Part shown: one piece after another, positions 1 through 8,458 of the stretch
Layout of the letters: each line of letters starts with the position of its first letter
Position numbering within the stretch: the stretch's first letter is position 1
Source of the DNA: DATBGS01 sp036557885
GTDB lineage: Bacteria > Chloroflexota > Ktedonobacteria > Ktedonobacterales > DATBGS01
NCBI GenBank assembly: GCA_036557885.1
Contig: DATBGS010000010.1
Coordinates: forward strand, 62,001-126,000
Direction: 5' to 3'
DNA: 64,000 bases
Notes under the pieces: model-generated
What the model was told of the DNA's origin: nothing
The model's input: the letters and a program-made list of their open reading frames with translations, nothing else
Databases searched by the model: none
Program-made: the position numbers and the translations under genes

Positions 1-2
1 GC

Positions 3-1286
3 ATCTCGCAGCTTTCGCCGGTCATGAAAACCCCGCGCAAACGCACTGGACGCCTGGCACTCCTGCTGGTGGTGCTGACAATTGGAATTACCAGCCCACT
101 GCTGACGCTGCTGTCTACTACCCTGCTCGACGCCAGCAAATCTGACCCTAATCAGTTTATCTCGCTGCTCGGTGGGCAATATGGCGGGGCTATCCTGGGT
201 GGACTGGTAGCAATCAGCGCGTCGGCGCTGCTCATCTTCGCCAGCAATACCGCCATCATCGGCTGCTATCACGTTTTTCTGGCGTTGTCGCGTATGCGTT
301 TCTTCCCCAAGTTCGTCGAGAGACGCAGCGCGTTACGAGGCACCCCGCATTTCTCAATTGCCCTTGCCACTGGCATTCCCATTCTCATTCTGATACTTGC
401 TCAATTTGCCAGCACCTTCATTGGAGTGAATACGCTTGGGGTGCTGGGCGATCTTTATGCCTTTGGCTTGCTGGGCGCCTTCAGCCTCACCTGCATCGGG
501 TTGGATGTGGTGCGGACACGCGAGCGAAATGAGCGACGCGCAGAAGCAGACAGCAGGCTGGCAACAAGCCAGAAGGCCCGCAGCCGACTGGCAAAGCTCA
601 TCAATCCGATCACACCTATCTCTACCGTGATGTACATCCTGGGCATTATCACGACTGGCCTGGTGGTATTGGCCTGGTCAACCAACCTGTATAATAAGCT
701 CTACGCGACGGCCTTTGGCGGAACTATCACCATTGTGGGGCTGGGCATCGCTTATTGGACACAACGCAGCCAGATACGGCGCGGCTTGCGGATGGTCTTC
801 CCCAGGACCGAAATTCGCACCGCGATTAAGGATTCGATTCTGGCAATTCTGCCCTCCAACGTTGAGGAGCAGCGTACTATCGCTCATGCTGCCTGCGCAG
901 CAGCCCGGCATGGAGAGGGCGGGCGGGAAGATGAAGTCGTCTTCTTCTATCGCGGGCGCATTGTGCCAGCCAGCCGCCCAAAATTGATGGAGGTCTACGA
1001 CCCCTATCTGCTCGATGAAGATGCCAAACTCGCCTTTGCCGAAGCAGAATCCGCTGCCCGCGAGACGGGAATCTCCAAAAAGATCTATGTCTATCAAACT
1101 GAGGCGCCAAGCGTGGTGCTGGACCTCTGGCAGATTCTCCAACCCCGCGATACGGTGCTCGCTGATGAAGATAGCGAGCTTGCGCACGAATTGGCGCCTG
1201 ATCGGGTGCGCCATACCCCAACCCAGGCTGGTCTGGTGACACACTACCTGAAGAACTGGCAGCCTACCCCCGCGATTGATCATTAA
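3..1286 (+). CDS. APC-superfamily amino acid permease, C-terminal part (5' end outside window)
   Basis: The frame is open to the left edge, and residues before the first internal ATG at 24 (ISQLSPV) fit the usual permease run 'SxLxPxMxxPRRRT', so the gene is cut by the window and does not start at 24. Several hydrophobic membrane segments follow (about residues 10-35, 55-80, 115-135, 145-165, 205-225 and 235-250 counted from 24). A soluble tail of about 165 residues follows, with a loosely universal-stress-like look. The family imports or exchanges amino acids by secondary transport. A 15-bp hairpin lies just after the stop. Substrate cannot be told. Family assignment is fairly sure; full length is unknown. 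Confidence 0.8.
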   Translation: MSQLSPVMKTPRKRTGRLALLLVVLTIGITSPLLTLLSTTLLDASKSDPNQFISLLGGQYGGAILGGLVAISASALLIFASNTAIIGCYHVFLALSRMRFFPKFVERRSALRGTPHFSIALATGIPILILILAQFASTFIGVNTLGVLGDLYAFGLLGAFSLTCIGLDVVRTRERNERRAEADSRLATSQKARSRLAKLINPITPISTVMYILGIITTGLVVLAWSTNLYNKLYATAFGGTITIVGLGIAYWTQRSQIRRGLRMVFPRTEIRTAIKDSILAILPSNVEEQRTIAHAACAAARHGEGGREDEVVFFYRGRIVPASRPKLMEVYDPYLLDEDAKLAFAEAESAARETGISKKIYVYQTEAPSVVLDLWQILQPRDTVLADEDSELAHELAPDRVRHTPTQAGLVTHYLKNWQPTPAIDH

Positions 1287-1290
1287 CAGC

Positions 1291-1337
1291 AAGCAACGGC
1301 GCCAGCTTATATCAGAAGAAGCCTGGCGCCGTTGCTT
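1291..1337 (+). terminator. Hairpin after permease gene
   Basis: Perfect 15-bp stem, AAGCAACGGCGCCAG (1291-1305) with its complement at 1323-1337, separated by a 17-nt loop, starting 4 nt after the permease stop. No T-run follows, so this is either a weak intrinsic terminator or an mRNA 3' stabilising hairpin. Confidence 0.6.
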
Positions 1338-1436
1338 CCGCCTGGCATACCCTATGCAAAACCTCTTTGCTGATCTTTGTTCGTTTGAAAACGCCATACT
1401 GGGCAGAGAGACAGAGCAGCAAAGGAGCAGTTCCCA

Positions 1437-2315
1437 ATGGCCCATGTGTTTATGGAAGACCTGATTGACCAGCAGCAATGGCTGGAGCCAACCGGCGACG
1501 CGCTACAGCAGGCGATTGGCAAAGTGGTACCGCGTGAAGGCCCGGTGCGCCGCATCAAAGATTTCTTGCACGGTACCTGGCTGGGGCATCCCTTGCACCC
1601 GGCCCTGACCGATGTTCCCACCGGAGCCTGGACCGCCTCGTTTATTCTGGATATTGCCAGCCTGGGCGGTAACACGCCCCTGCGCCGGGGCGCCGATTTT
1701 ACGCTGAAATTGGGGGTGGTGGGCGCCATCGGTTCGGCCCTGAGCGGGCTGGCCGATTGGCAAGAAACCTATGGCCGCGAGCGCCGCGTTGGGTTGCTGC
1801 ATGCGCTGCTCAATTCCACCGCGCTGACGTTCTATACCGCTTCCTGGCTCTTGCGCAAAAGCAAACGCCGGGGCACAGCGGTCTTCTTCTCCACGCTCGG
1901 CTACGGAACCGTTGTGATCGCGGCATACATCGGCGGGGAACTGGTCTTTGGGCAGGGCGTGGGCGTGAACCATGCCGCCTGGCTCCAGGGCAGCGAAGAG
2001 TTTACCACCGTTTTGGATGAATCAGCGCTGCAACCTGAGCAGCCCAGGCGGGTGATGGTAGGGGATACTCCGGTAGTGCTGGTCAAACAGCATGGGAAGA
2101 TATACGCGCTCACTGCTGTGTGCACGCATGCAGGTGGCCCGCTTGACGAGGGCACGCTGGAAGACGGCACGATTGTTTGCCCCTGGCATGGCTCCAGGTT
2201 TTGCCTGAAAGATGGCAGCGTGCAGGGCGGCCCGGCTACTTTTGCTGAGCGCCCCTTTGAGGTGCGCATCCGCAATGGCAAGATCGAACTGCGCCGCTCT
2301 GAGGTGCATGTCTGA
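1437..2315 (+). CDS. DUF2231 membrane domain fused to Rieske [2Fe-2S] domain
   Basis: 292 residues. The N-terminal half matches DUF2231 (motif GHPLHPALTDVPTGAW near residues 42-57) with about four hydrophobic segments. The C-terminal half (about 195-290) is a Rieske ferredoxin with both cluster motifs visible: C-T-H-A-G at about 230 and C-P-W-H-G at about 249, i.e. CxH and CxxH ligands. An AAGGAG site at about 1421 precedes the ATG. Likely a membrane-attached electron carrier; the partner redox enzyme is not in the window. The gene stands alone between two hairpins and converges on the S53 peptidase gene. Confidence 0.88.
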   Translation: MAHVFMEDLIDQQQWLEPTGDALQQAIGKVVPREGPVRRIKDFLHGTWLGHPLHPALTDVPTGAWTASFILDIASLGGNTPLRRGADFTLKLGVVGAIGSALSGLADWQETYGRERRVGLLHALLNSTALTFYTASWLLRKSKRRGTAVFFSTLGYGTVVIAAYIGGELVFGQGVGVNHAAWLQGSEEFTTVLDESALQPEQPRRVMVGDTPVVLVKQHGKIYALTAVCTHAGGPLDEGTLEDGTIVCPWHGSRFCLKDGSVQGGPATFAERPFEVRIRNGKIELRRSEVHV

Positions 2316-2347
2316 GAGCGGCCTTGTTTGTTCTATGGCGCCCCCAA

Positions 2348-2379
2348 GGCGAGGGCAAGCTGGGCAGCTTGCCCTCGCC
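2348..2379. terminator. Bidirectional terminator hairpin between convergent genes
   Basis: Perfect 14-bp stem GGCGAGGGCAAGCT (2348-2361) / AGCTTGCCCTCGCC (2366-2379) with a 4-nt loop, placed exactly between the Rieske stop (2315, plus) and the S53 peptidase stop (2382, minus). Confidence 0.75.
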
Positions 2380-2381
2380 AG

Positions 2382-4094
2382 TCACGCGCTTCCATCTAGC
2401 TGGTTCGCTTCGTCAACCAGCGCTGGTAGCAACTGATCGGCAATGGGCGTACCCCACCCTGTCGTCAGATCGTAGCCCGGCTGAGCCTGAAAGCCGGAAA
2501 CACCCTCAACGGTATTGTCGCCGCTGGTAATATCGTGGAATCCACGCCCACGCAGCGCGTAAAGCACGGGCTGGAGCCACCCCAGCGGCTTTCCGCGCAT
2601 CTGGTTGGCAATCGCCACCAGCCCGGCCCAGCAGGGCGTGCTCAGGCTGGTGCCATAGACAATGTGCCAGTTCGCCCATTCTTCCTTCACCTGCGACAGC
2701 TCGCCTGGCGCATAGGAGCTGTAAATGAGGGCTGAAGATGCAGTAAAGGCCACATCAGGAATGGCGCGCTGGCCCTGGAACAACGTCTGGTCGGGAACCT
2801 GCCGCTGATAGACTGGCTCCTGGTAAAGCATACTGAGGCCGCCGCCGGTGGCGCCCTGGCTCGCCAGGTTCCAGGCGACCTCGCCGTTATAGTCGCCGGT
2901 ATCGGTCAGGGCGAGAATGGTTCCTCCCACAGCCAAAACGTAGGGGTCAGAGGCTGGCAAACCCACATTGGGCTGCGTCCACACTTCGCCCGTTTCTGAC
3001 ATAGGGTTGGTTGGGCCATCATCTCCGCTGGCCGCCAGCATCGTCACCCCTTCTTGTGCGGCGCGCATCAACTGCGCGTGTTCGGCGCTGGCAGAGTCAC
3101 CTGCTTCCAATTCGCTGATACCATAACTGAGTGAGATAATTTGCCCCAGATGATGATCCAGCACATACGCTATAGTTCCAGCCAGATCGCGCAGCCGACA
3201 CAGCGCGTCACTATTCGCCAGCAACAGCACAATATTGGCACCAGGAGCCATCGCGTGCGCCCATTCCACATCAAGGGTATCCTCTCCCGCTACACCGGGG
3301 GCAACGCACGCTGACGGTAGATCATCTGGAATAGCGACTATCTGAAAGCCGGGAGGGTCAGCCAAGCCCCAAGCTGCATCAAAGTTGTGCAGGTCGCTTT
3401 TCAGTGTGGTTGGGTTGCCAGCACCAATGATTACAATGGTTTGGCCGCGCCCATCGTAGCCCTTGCGATACAGTGGTGTAAGCTGATAGGCGTTCTGTAT
3501 ATGCGTGGGGCTGTAGCAAACTTCAAACAGATACTTGACGCACTCTTTGATGGTAGGCGCCGTCACCTGCGCAGCCGTGCGCGGCAGCAGCGTGGGCAGC
3601 ACCACCACGAGCGCTACGATCACTGCCAGTAAACCCAACCCAGCTACCCAGACCCGCCGACGACGCCTGCGCCTTGGCGGGCGCAGTTCGGCATCTCGCT
3701 CGGCCAGAATTGCTCGCTCCTGGGCGCGATATGCTGTCAATTTCTCTTCATGCGCCTGGATTGCCTGAAGCACGACCCTTGAATCCTGCTGCTGCGACAA
3801 CTGCTCCTTCTGGGCACGCACTTCAGCCAGACGCCGCTGAAGGCTCTCAAGCTGGCTGCGCACGCTCTGGGAACGTTCTTGCGCCAGACGCGCCAGGTTC
3901 TCCCGGTTGGCGGCGCGGGCTTCTTGCAACTGCTTTTCGTAGCTGGTAAGTTGGCTGCGCAGTTGAAGCTGGCGAAGCTCTAGCTGCTGTTCTTCCTGCA
4001 TCAACGCCGAAATCTTTTGCTGAAGCGCCAACGCCTGGCTTGCAGCGTTGAATGCCCCTTCCTGGTTTGCCTCCTGAGATGCTGGGTGTTCCAT
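2382..4094 (-). CDS. Membrane-anchored S53 (sedolisin-like) serine peptidase with N-terminal coiled coil
   Basis: 570 residues from the ATG at 4094, chosen because AGGGGAG lies 9 nt upstream; the open frame upstream runs into a repeat element. Residues 15-135 are a Glu/Gln/Leu-rich coiled coil, 141-147 an Arg run, 148-170 a membrane segment, and 185-565 the peptidase. Catalytic residues expected for S53 are visible: E271 and D275 (GEDTLD), oxyanion Asp in SGDDG (about 358), and nucleophile S483 in GTSLSTP. The calcium-site segments DITSGDN and GYDLTTGWGTP are also present. The usual pro-kumamolisin activation domain is absent and the coiled coil sits in its place. Arg run then membrane segment predicts the coiled coil in the cytoplasm and the peptidase outside. 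Confidence 0.9.
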   Translation of the reverse strand: MEHPASQEANQEGAFNAASQALALQQKISALMQEEQQLELRQLQLRSQLTSYEKQLQEARAANRENLARLAQERSQSVRSQLESLQRRLAEVRAQKEQLSQQQDSRVVLQAIQAHEEKLTAYRAQERAILAERDAELRPPRRRRRRRVWVAGLGLLAVIVALVVVLPTLLPRTAAQVTAPTIKECVKYLFEVCYSPTHIQNAYQLTPLYRKGYDGRGQTIVIIGAGNPTTLKSDLHNFDAAWGLADPPGFQIVAIPDDLPSACVAPGVAGEDTLDVEWAHAMAPGANIVLLLANSDALCRLRDLAGTIAYVLDHHLGQIISLSYGISELEAGDSASAEHAQLMRAAQEGVTMLAASGDDGPTNPMSETGEVWTQPNVGLPASDPYVLAVGGTILALTDTGDYNGEVAWNLASQGATGGGLSMLYQEPVYQRQVPDQTLFQGQRAIPDVAFTASSALIYSSYAPGELSQVKEEWANWHIVYGTSLSTPCWAGLVAIANQMRGKPLGWLQPVLYALRGRGFHDITSGDNTVEGVSGFQAQPGYDLTTGWGTPIADQLLPALVDEANQLDGSA

Positions 4095-4184
4095 CAGATG
4101 ATCTCCCCTGCGTCTGTGCCTGAATTTTGCTCTACAATTAAGAACGTAGCAGGCGACATAATTTCTACATCGTCTGGAAAACCG

Positions 4185-4316
4185 GCTGGCGGTTGAAACC
4201 GCGCCTATGGGCCTGCGGCCACGAAACCCGCCTGCGCGGGTTAGGACGTACCCAGTCCGCGAAGGCGGACTTCGTGGCAGCGAAGCTGCCCATAGGCGCG
4301 GTTTCAACCGCCAGCC
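4185..4316. repeat. 132-bp imperfect hairpin element (full copy)
   Basis: Terminal inverted repeats GGCTGGCGGTTGAAAC (4185-4200) and GTTTCAACCGCCAGCC (4301-4316) enclose further nested palindromes (AACCCGCctgcGCGGGTT, GTCCGCgaagGCGGAC). A diverged half copy lies at 45917-45977. No ORF inside looks real. It separates the S53 gene from the M32 carboxypeptidase gene. A MITE-like or REP-like element; mobility is not shown by the sequence. Confidence 0.75.
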
Positions 4317-4335
4317 TTCTTCAGTAATCGCCAGG

Positions 4336-5886
4336 CTATCTCAGGTGATACACTGCCCCATACTTCCTGGTGATGTACTCCACGAAGTATTCGGGGTTCA
4401 GAGTTTCACCTGTGACCCTGCGTGCCAGTTCATCGGGGGTATAGACCTGCCCAACAGCGTACATGTGCTCCTGAAGCCAGGTCAAGATGAAGCCTGTTCC
4501 TTCGTGCTCCAGTCGGTAGTCGAAATCCTTGAACGTTTTGCGCAGCGTGTGATAAATCTGCGCGCCGTAGAGGTTGCCCAGCGTATACGTCGGGAAATAG
4601 CCAAACGAGCCGTTGGACCAGTGAATATCCTGCATCACGCCATCGGTATCTGTCTCTGGAGTGATGCCGAGATAGTCCTGATACTTCTGGTTCCAGGCGC
4701 GAGGCAGATCGTTGACATCCAATGTGCCGTTGATGAGTTCCTGCTCCAGTTCAAAACGGATGATGATATGCAGGTTATAGGTGACTTCATCCGCCTCCAC
4801 CCGAATCAGGCTGGGCTTCACGTTGTTTAGCGCCGTGACCACTTCTTCGACGCTGCGATGCGCAAACGCCTCTGGGAAACGCTCTTTCAGCGCGGGGAAG
4901 TGCCGCTTCCAGAAGGGTAGCGAGCGGCCAATGTAGTTTTCCCACATGCGCGACTCCGACTCATGCAGGCCCATTGAAGCGCCGCCTGCCAGGATGGTAC
5001 GCGCCAGCGCGGGGTCGCTGCCTTGCTCGTAGACGGCGTGGCCGCCTTCGTGGATGGCCGCCATGACTGACATGGGCCAGTACGTCGGGTCTACGCGCAC
5101 CGTCAAGCGCACATCGTAGGGCGAGCCGCCGCCGCCAGTGAAGGGATGCGAGGATTTATCCATGCGCCCGGCCTCGAAGCGATAGCCCATCTGCTTGAGG
5201 ACATGGGTGGAGAGATCAAGCTGCTTCTCCTCGTCAAAGTTCCCACGCAGACAACTGGTGTCAACCGTATGGCCGGACGCCTGAATGCGCTTGAGCAGGT
5301 CTACGGTTGCCGTGCGTACCCGGTTCAGGATGGGGTTGAGCGTTTCCAGCGTCATCTCTGGCTCATACAGGTCCAGAAGCGCGTTATAGGGCGAGCCGGT
5401 GTAACCCAGGCAATCCGCCAGCTTGCGCGAGAGTTCCACGACTTTGCGCAAGTGAGGCGCAAAAGACGGGTAATCATTGGCGGGCTTGGCTTTCTCCCAG
5501 GCACCCCAGGCAACGGAGGTAGCTTCTACTAGTTCCCTGACGAGTTCTGGTGGAACCTTTACCGCCTGGTCGTAGTCGCGGCGGCCCTTGTACACCAGCC
5601 CGCGATCAGCGTCCGTGTAGCCGCTGCCCTGCACGCGCTTTTCCAAAATGGAGAATAGTTCGCCCAGGCGCGGCGCCGTCTGGCGCTCCTGAATAATCAC
5701 CTGCAAGGTGCCAAACTGCGGCCCGCGAATCTGGTTTGCTTCTGGGGGCATCTTCACCTGCTGGTCCCAGCCAATAATGCCAGCCAGCCCACCAAGATCA
5801 GCAATTTCGCGCGTGCGCTCAAATAACTCTTTCAGTTCGGCATCGGTTTGCGTAAAAGACAGCGGCTTCGATGTTGTTGTCGCCAC
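4336..5886 (-). CDS. M32 family metallocarboxypeptidase
   Basis: 516 residues from a GTG at 5886, preferred over the upstream ATG at 5922 because AAGGAGT (5893-5899) sits about 6 nt before the GTG. Length is usual for M32 (about 500). Zinc motif HEGGH at residues 279-283 (AAIHEGGHAVYEQG) and the family motif HESESR at about 310 with the third-ligand Glu. These are cytosolic enzymes that remove C-terminal residues from peptides, often thermostable. The gene stands alone; the next gene upstream (6004-7029) is on the same strand about 120 nt away. Confidence 0.93.
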   Translation of the reverse strand: MATTTSKPLSFTQTDAELKELFERTREIADLGGLAGIIGWDQQVKMPPEANQIRGPQFGTLQVIIQERQTAPRLGELFSILEKRVQGSGYTDADRGLVYKGRRDYDQAVKVPPELVRELVEATSVAWGAWEKAKPANDYPSFAPHLRKVVELSRKLADCLGYTGSPYNALLDLYEPEMTLETLNPILNRVRTATVDLLKRIQASGHTVDTSCLRGNFDEEKQLDLSTHVLKQMGYRFEAGRMDKSSHPFTGGGGSPYDVRLTVRVDPTYWPMSVMAAIHEGGHAVYEQGSDPALARTILAGGASMGLHESESRMWENYIGRSLPFWKRHFPALKERFPEAFAHRSVEEVVTALNNVKPSLIRVEADEVTYNLHIIIRFELEQELINGTLDVNDLPRAWNQKYQDYLGITPETDTDGVMQDIHWSNGSFGYFPTYTLGNLYGAQIYHTLRKTFKDFDYRLEHEGTGFILTWLQEHMYAVGQVYTPDELARRVTGETLNPEYFVEYITRKYGAVYHLR

Positions 5887-6003
5887 AAAAATACTCCTTT
5901 CCTGTCCCTCTAACGGTATCATGTTGCGTGAGATGGATGCAACACAACCCCTCCTCTCTCTATACGCACAGGCCCCTGCTGACCCTGTGTTCGCTGAACA
6001 CGC

Positions 6004-7029
6004 TCAGCGATGCCGATCTATGAGCGGGAACGTGGTCCCATAGATCAGCCCCTTCACATGGTCGGAAGCGAGAAAGCTGTGCGGGAAGCCAGGGCTGATG
6101 CTGCTGACTTTCTCCAGCCGCTGAAGATGCTCGTCGCTCAAGGTAAACTCCAGGCACGCCAGATTTTCGCGCATCTGGGCTGCCGTCCTCGCGCCAACAA
6201 TCGGGATGATTTCTGCCAGGTGCTGCTGCTGCCTGACCCAGTTAATCGCTACCTGCGCCGGGGTGCGCCCAATCTCTTTGGCAATCTGCATCACCGCTCC
6301 TGCACAGGTTTTGCTGCGCTCGGAGATGGGGTCGTCTCCGTAGCGGCGCGGCGCATCGGTTGGCGTTTGATATTTGCCGGTGAGTTCGCCACCATCCAGC
6401 GGCGCCCAACCCAACACCGCCATATCAAAGGCCCGCGCCATCGGCAGCAGATCGCGCTCCACGTCACGGCTCGTCAGGCTGTAGGGCACCTGCAAGCCCA
6501 CAAAGCGCGACCAGCCGCGCAGTTCCGCCAGCGTGTTGGCCTGCGACACCACCCACGCTGGCGTATCCGAGATACCAGCGTAGACCACCTTGCCTGCCCG
6601 CACGAGATCATCCAGGGCACGCATCACCTCTTCAACAGGCGTCATAAAGTCCCACATGTGCAGCCAGTACAGGTCAATATAGTCCGTTCCCAGGCGCTTG
6701 AGGCTGGCTTCTACCGCCCGCACCATGTTCTTGCGATGGTTGCCACCGCCGTTGGGGTCGTCTTTGCGCGTGGTCAGGGTGTACTTGGTTGCCACGATGA
6801 AATGGTCGCGGTCAGAGGCAATGCACTCGCCCACATATTGTTCGCTCGTGCCGTCGGTGTAGTTGTTGGCAGTATCAATGAAGTTGCCGCCCTGCTCCAC
6901 AAAGCAATCAAAGATATGGTGGCTTTCCTCTTTTGAGGCGCCCCAGCCCCAGACCTCGCCAAAGGTCATCGTGCCCAGGCAAATCTCAGAAACGCGCAGG
7001 CCGCTGTGCCCAAGAAGTTTGTAACGCAT
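6004..7029 (-). CDS. Aldo/keto reductase
   Basis: 341 residues. The AKR tetrad is visible: Asp and Tyr in FIDTANNYTDG (about 52-62), Lys in VATKY (about 82), His in LYWLHMWD (about 125). NADPH-dependent reductases of this group act on carbonyls; the real substrate is unknown. The gene starts 20 nt after the MFS exporter stop (7050), so the two are probably one transcript with the exporter first. AAGGAAA precedes the ATG. A second, shorter and distinct AKR is at 31116-31925. Confidence 0.92.
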   Translation of the reverse strand: MRYKLLGHSGLRVSEICLGTMTFGEVWGWGASKEESHHIFDCFVEQGGNFIDTANNYTDGTSEQYVGECIASDRDHFIVATKYTLTTRKDDPNGGGNHRKNMVRAVEASLKRLGTDYIDLYWLHMWDFMTPVEEVMRALDDLVRAGKVVYAGISDTPAWVVSQANTLAELRGWSRFVGLQVPYSLTSRDVERDLLPMARAFDMAVLGWAPLDGGELTGKYQTPTDAPRRYGDDPISERSKTCAGAVMQIAKEIGRTPAQVAINWVRQQQHLAEIIPIVGARTAAQMRENLACLEFTLSDEHLQRLEKVSSISPGFPHSFLASDHVKGLIYGTTFPLIDRHR

Positions 7030-7049
7030 GATAGTTTCCTTTCAGATGC

Positions 7050-8291
7050 TCAAGCCACTGCTACTGGAGAGGCATGCTGTTTGAGTGAAATAACCGCTCT
7101 GGTCAGGAGGGGAAACGAGCCGAGCAGAAAGATGGCGCCGCCGCAAATGAGCGTAGGCGCTGGCCCCCAAAGCGTCCCCAACAGGCCACCCACCAGTGGG
7201 CCAAGCCCCATAACGCCCAACACAATCGTGCGAATTGTGGCGTTCACGCGCCCTTGCATGTGATCGGGTACCAGCATCTGGCGCACGCTGATCACGTTGA
7301 CGTTATAGGTGGGCAGGTGCAGCCCCAGGAGCAAGCGCCAGAGGCCCAGCCAGAGGATGGGCAAGCCAAACGCGCCCAATGGCAGGACCAGATAGGCGCC
7401 CGCCCCAAGCAGGCTGGAAACGGCCAGCATTGGCCCGATGCCCAGTTTGCGGGTGGCAGCCGAAACGATGGCTGCTCCCGTCAGAAAGCCTACGCTGCCA
7501 ACAGTCACAGTCAGGCCAACGACGGTGGGAGAAAGATGTAGATCACGATAGACGAAGACCAGCAGCATCGCGCCAGCCACAGACTCACCAAAGTTCTGAA
7601 GCATGCTGACGCTGGCAAGCGCTCGAATGATGGGATGACGAAGCACCAGCCCAATGCCTTCGCCTATTTCCTTCAGCGTCTTTTTCAGCCCGATGCCTGA
7701 ATCAAGCACCACTTCCTTGTGTTTGGCGATGGTGCTGATGAAAAGCGCCGAAAGCCCGTAGGAGAGGGCGTCAGCCAGCATCGCTGTTGCCGCGCCAAAC
7801 GCGCCAATCAGCAGCCCACCGAACGCGGGGCCGCCTGTCACCGCTGCCGCTTCGCCCAGCGCCAGTTTTCCGTTGCCCTCAACAAGTTCGCGTTGCTCCA
7901 GCAAGGCGGGCAGGTAGGCTTGATAGGCAACTTCAAAGAAGACGTTGCTGATTCCCACCACCGCCGCAACGATGTATAACTGGGCAATCGTCTGGAAACC
8001 CAGCGCAAAAGCCAGGGGAATAGACCCCAACGTCGCAAATCGCACCAGATCAGCGGCGATCATGATGCGGCGGCGCGGCTGGTGATCAACAATCACGCCC
8101 GCTATCAGGCCGATACAGAGATACGCCAGCCAGGGGAGGGCAGCAAGCACGCCAACCTCAAACGGGCTGGCATGCAGCAGGAGGATAGCAACTGTTGGCA
8201 ACGCCAGCACCGTCACCTGTGTTCCGAACAGGCTTACTGTCTGTGCTATCCAAAGACGCAAGAAATCACGATGTCGCCAGAGTCCGAACAT
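7050..8291 (-). CDS. MFS transporter (EntS/MFS_3-like exporter)
   Basis: 413 residues from ATG 8291 (MFGLWRHRDFLRLW, a typical start for this subgroup); an in-frame GTG at 8312 is the alternative. About 12 hydrophobic segments, and GVIVDHQPRRRIMI fits the MFS loop 2-3 motif (D then basic cluster). The subgroup exports siderophores, drugs or other small molecules. It is followed after 20 nt by an aldo/keto reductase gene, suggesting shared expression. The start is uncertain because neither candidate has a strong ribosome site. Confidence 0.85.
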   Translation of the reverse strand: MFGLWRHRDFLRLWIAQTVSLFGTQVTVLALPTVAILLLHASPFEVGVLAALPWLAYLCIGLIAGVIVDHQPRRRIMIAADLVRFATLGSIPLAFALGFQTIAQLYIVAAVVGISNVFFEVAYQAYLPALLEQRELVEGNGKLALGEAAAVTGGPAFGGLLIGAFGAATAMLADALSYGLSALFISTIAKHKEVVLDSGIGLKKTLKEIGEGIGLVLRHPIIRALASVSMLQNFGESVAGAMLLVFVYRDLHLSPTVVGLTVTVGSVGFLTGAAIVSAATRKLGIGPMLAVSSLLGAGAYLVLPLGAFGLPILWLGLWRLLLGLHLPTYNVNVISVRQMLVPDHMQGRVNATIRTIVLGVMGLGPLVGGLLGTLWGPAPTLICGGAIFLLGSFPLLTRAVISLKQHASPVAVA

Positions 8292-8331
8292 ACTACCTGA
8301 CTTTCTTTGCACAACCGTTTGTGACGCGGGC

Positions 8332-8443
8332 AGCCGTGCCCCTGCTTTGAGGGGCTAGCCCGCGCGTGTCCACAGAAGCCAACGTCTCTATAGGAGCCAG
8401 ACCCAACCCCGCCCCTGCCGGCGGGGACGCCGACGCTACAAGC
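8332..8443. repeat. Degenerate palindromic repeat region
   Basis: The gap between the MFS gene and the ArsR gene holds GC-rich palindromic fragments. 8407-8443 ends with GCTACAAGC like the dispersed palindromes at 14908, 17534, 23348 and 48032, so it is a decayed or partial member. I see no gene in 8292-8458. Confidence 0.5.
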
Positions 8444-8458
8444 GGCACAGGCGCGACA

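Noticed and set aside
678..1478. 266-codon open frame antisense to the permease
   Set aside because: Codon-shadow of the plus-strand gene: no ribosome site, no domain, and it crosses the hairpin at 1291-1337 and the start of the Rieske gene.
4095..4307. 71-residue N-terminal extension of the S53 peptidase
   Set aside because: It is translated from the 132-bp hairpin repeat and intergenic DNA. The ATG at 4094 has AGGGGAG at proper spacing.
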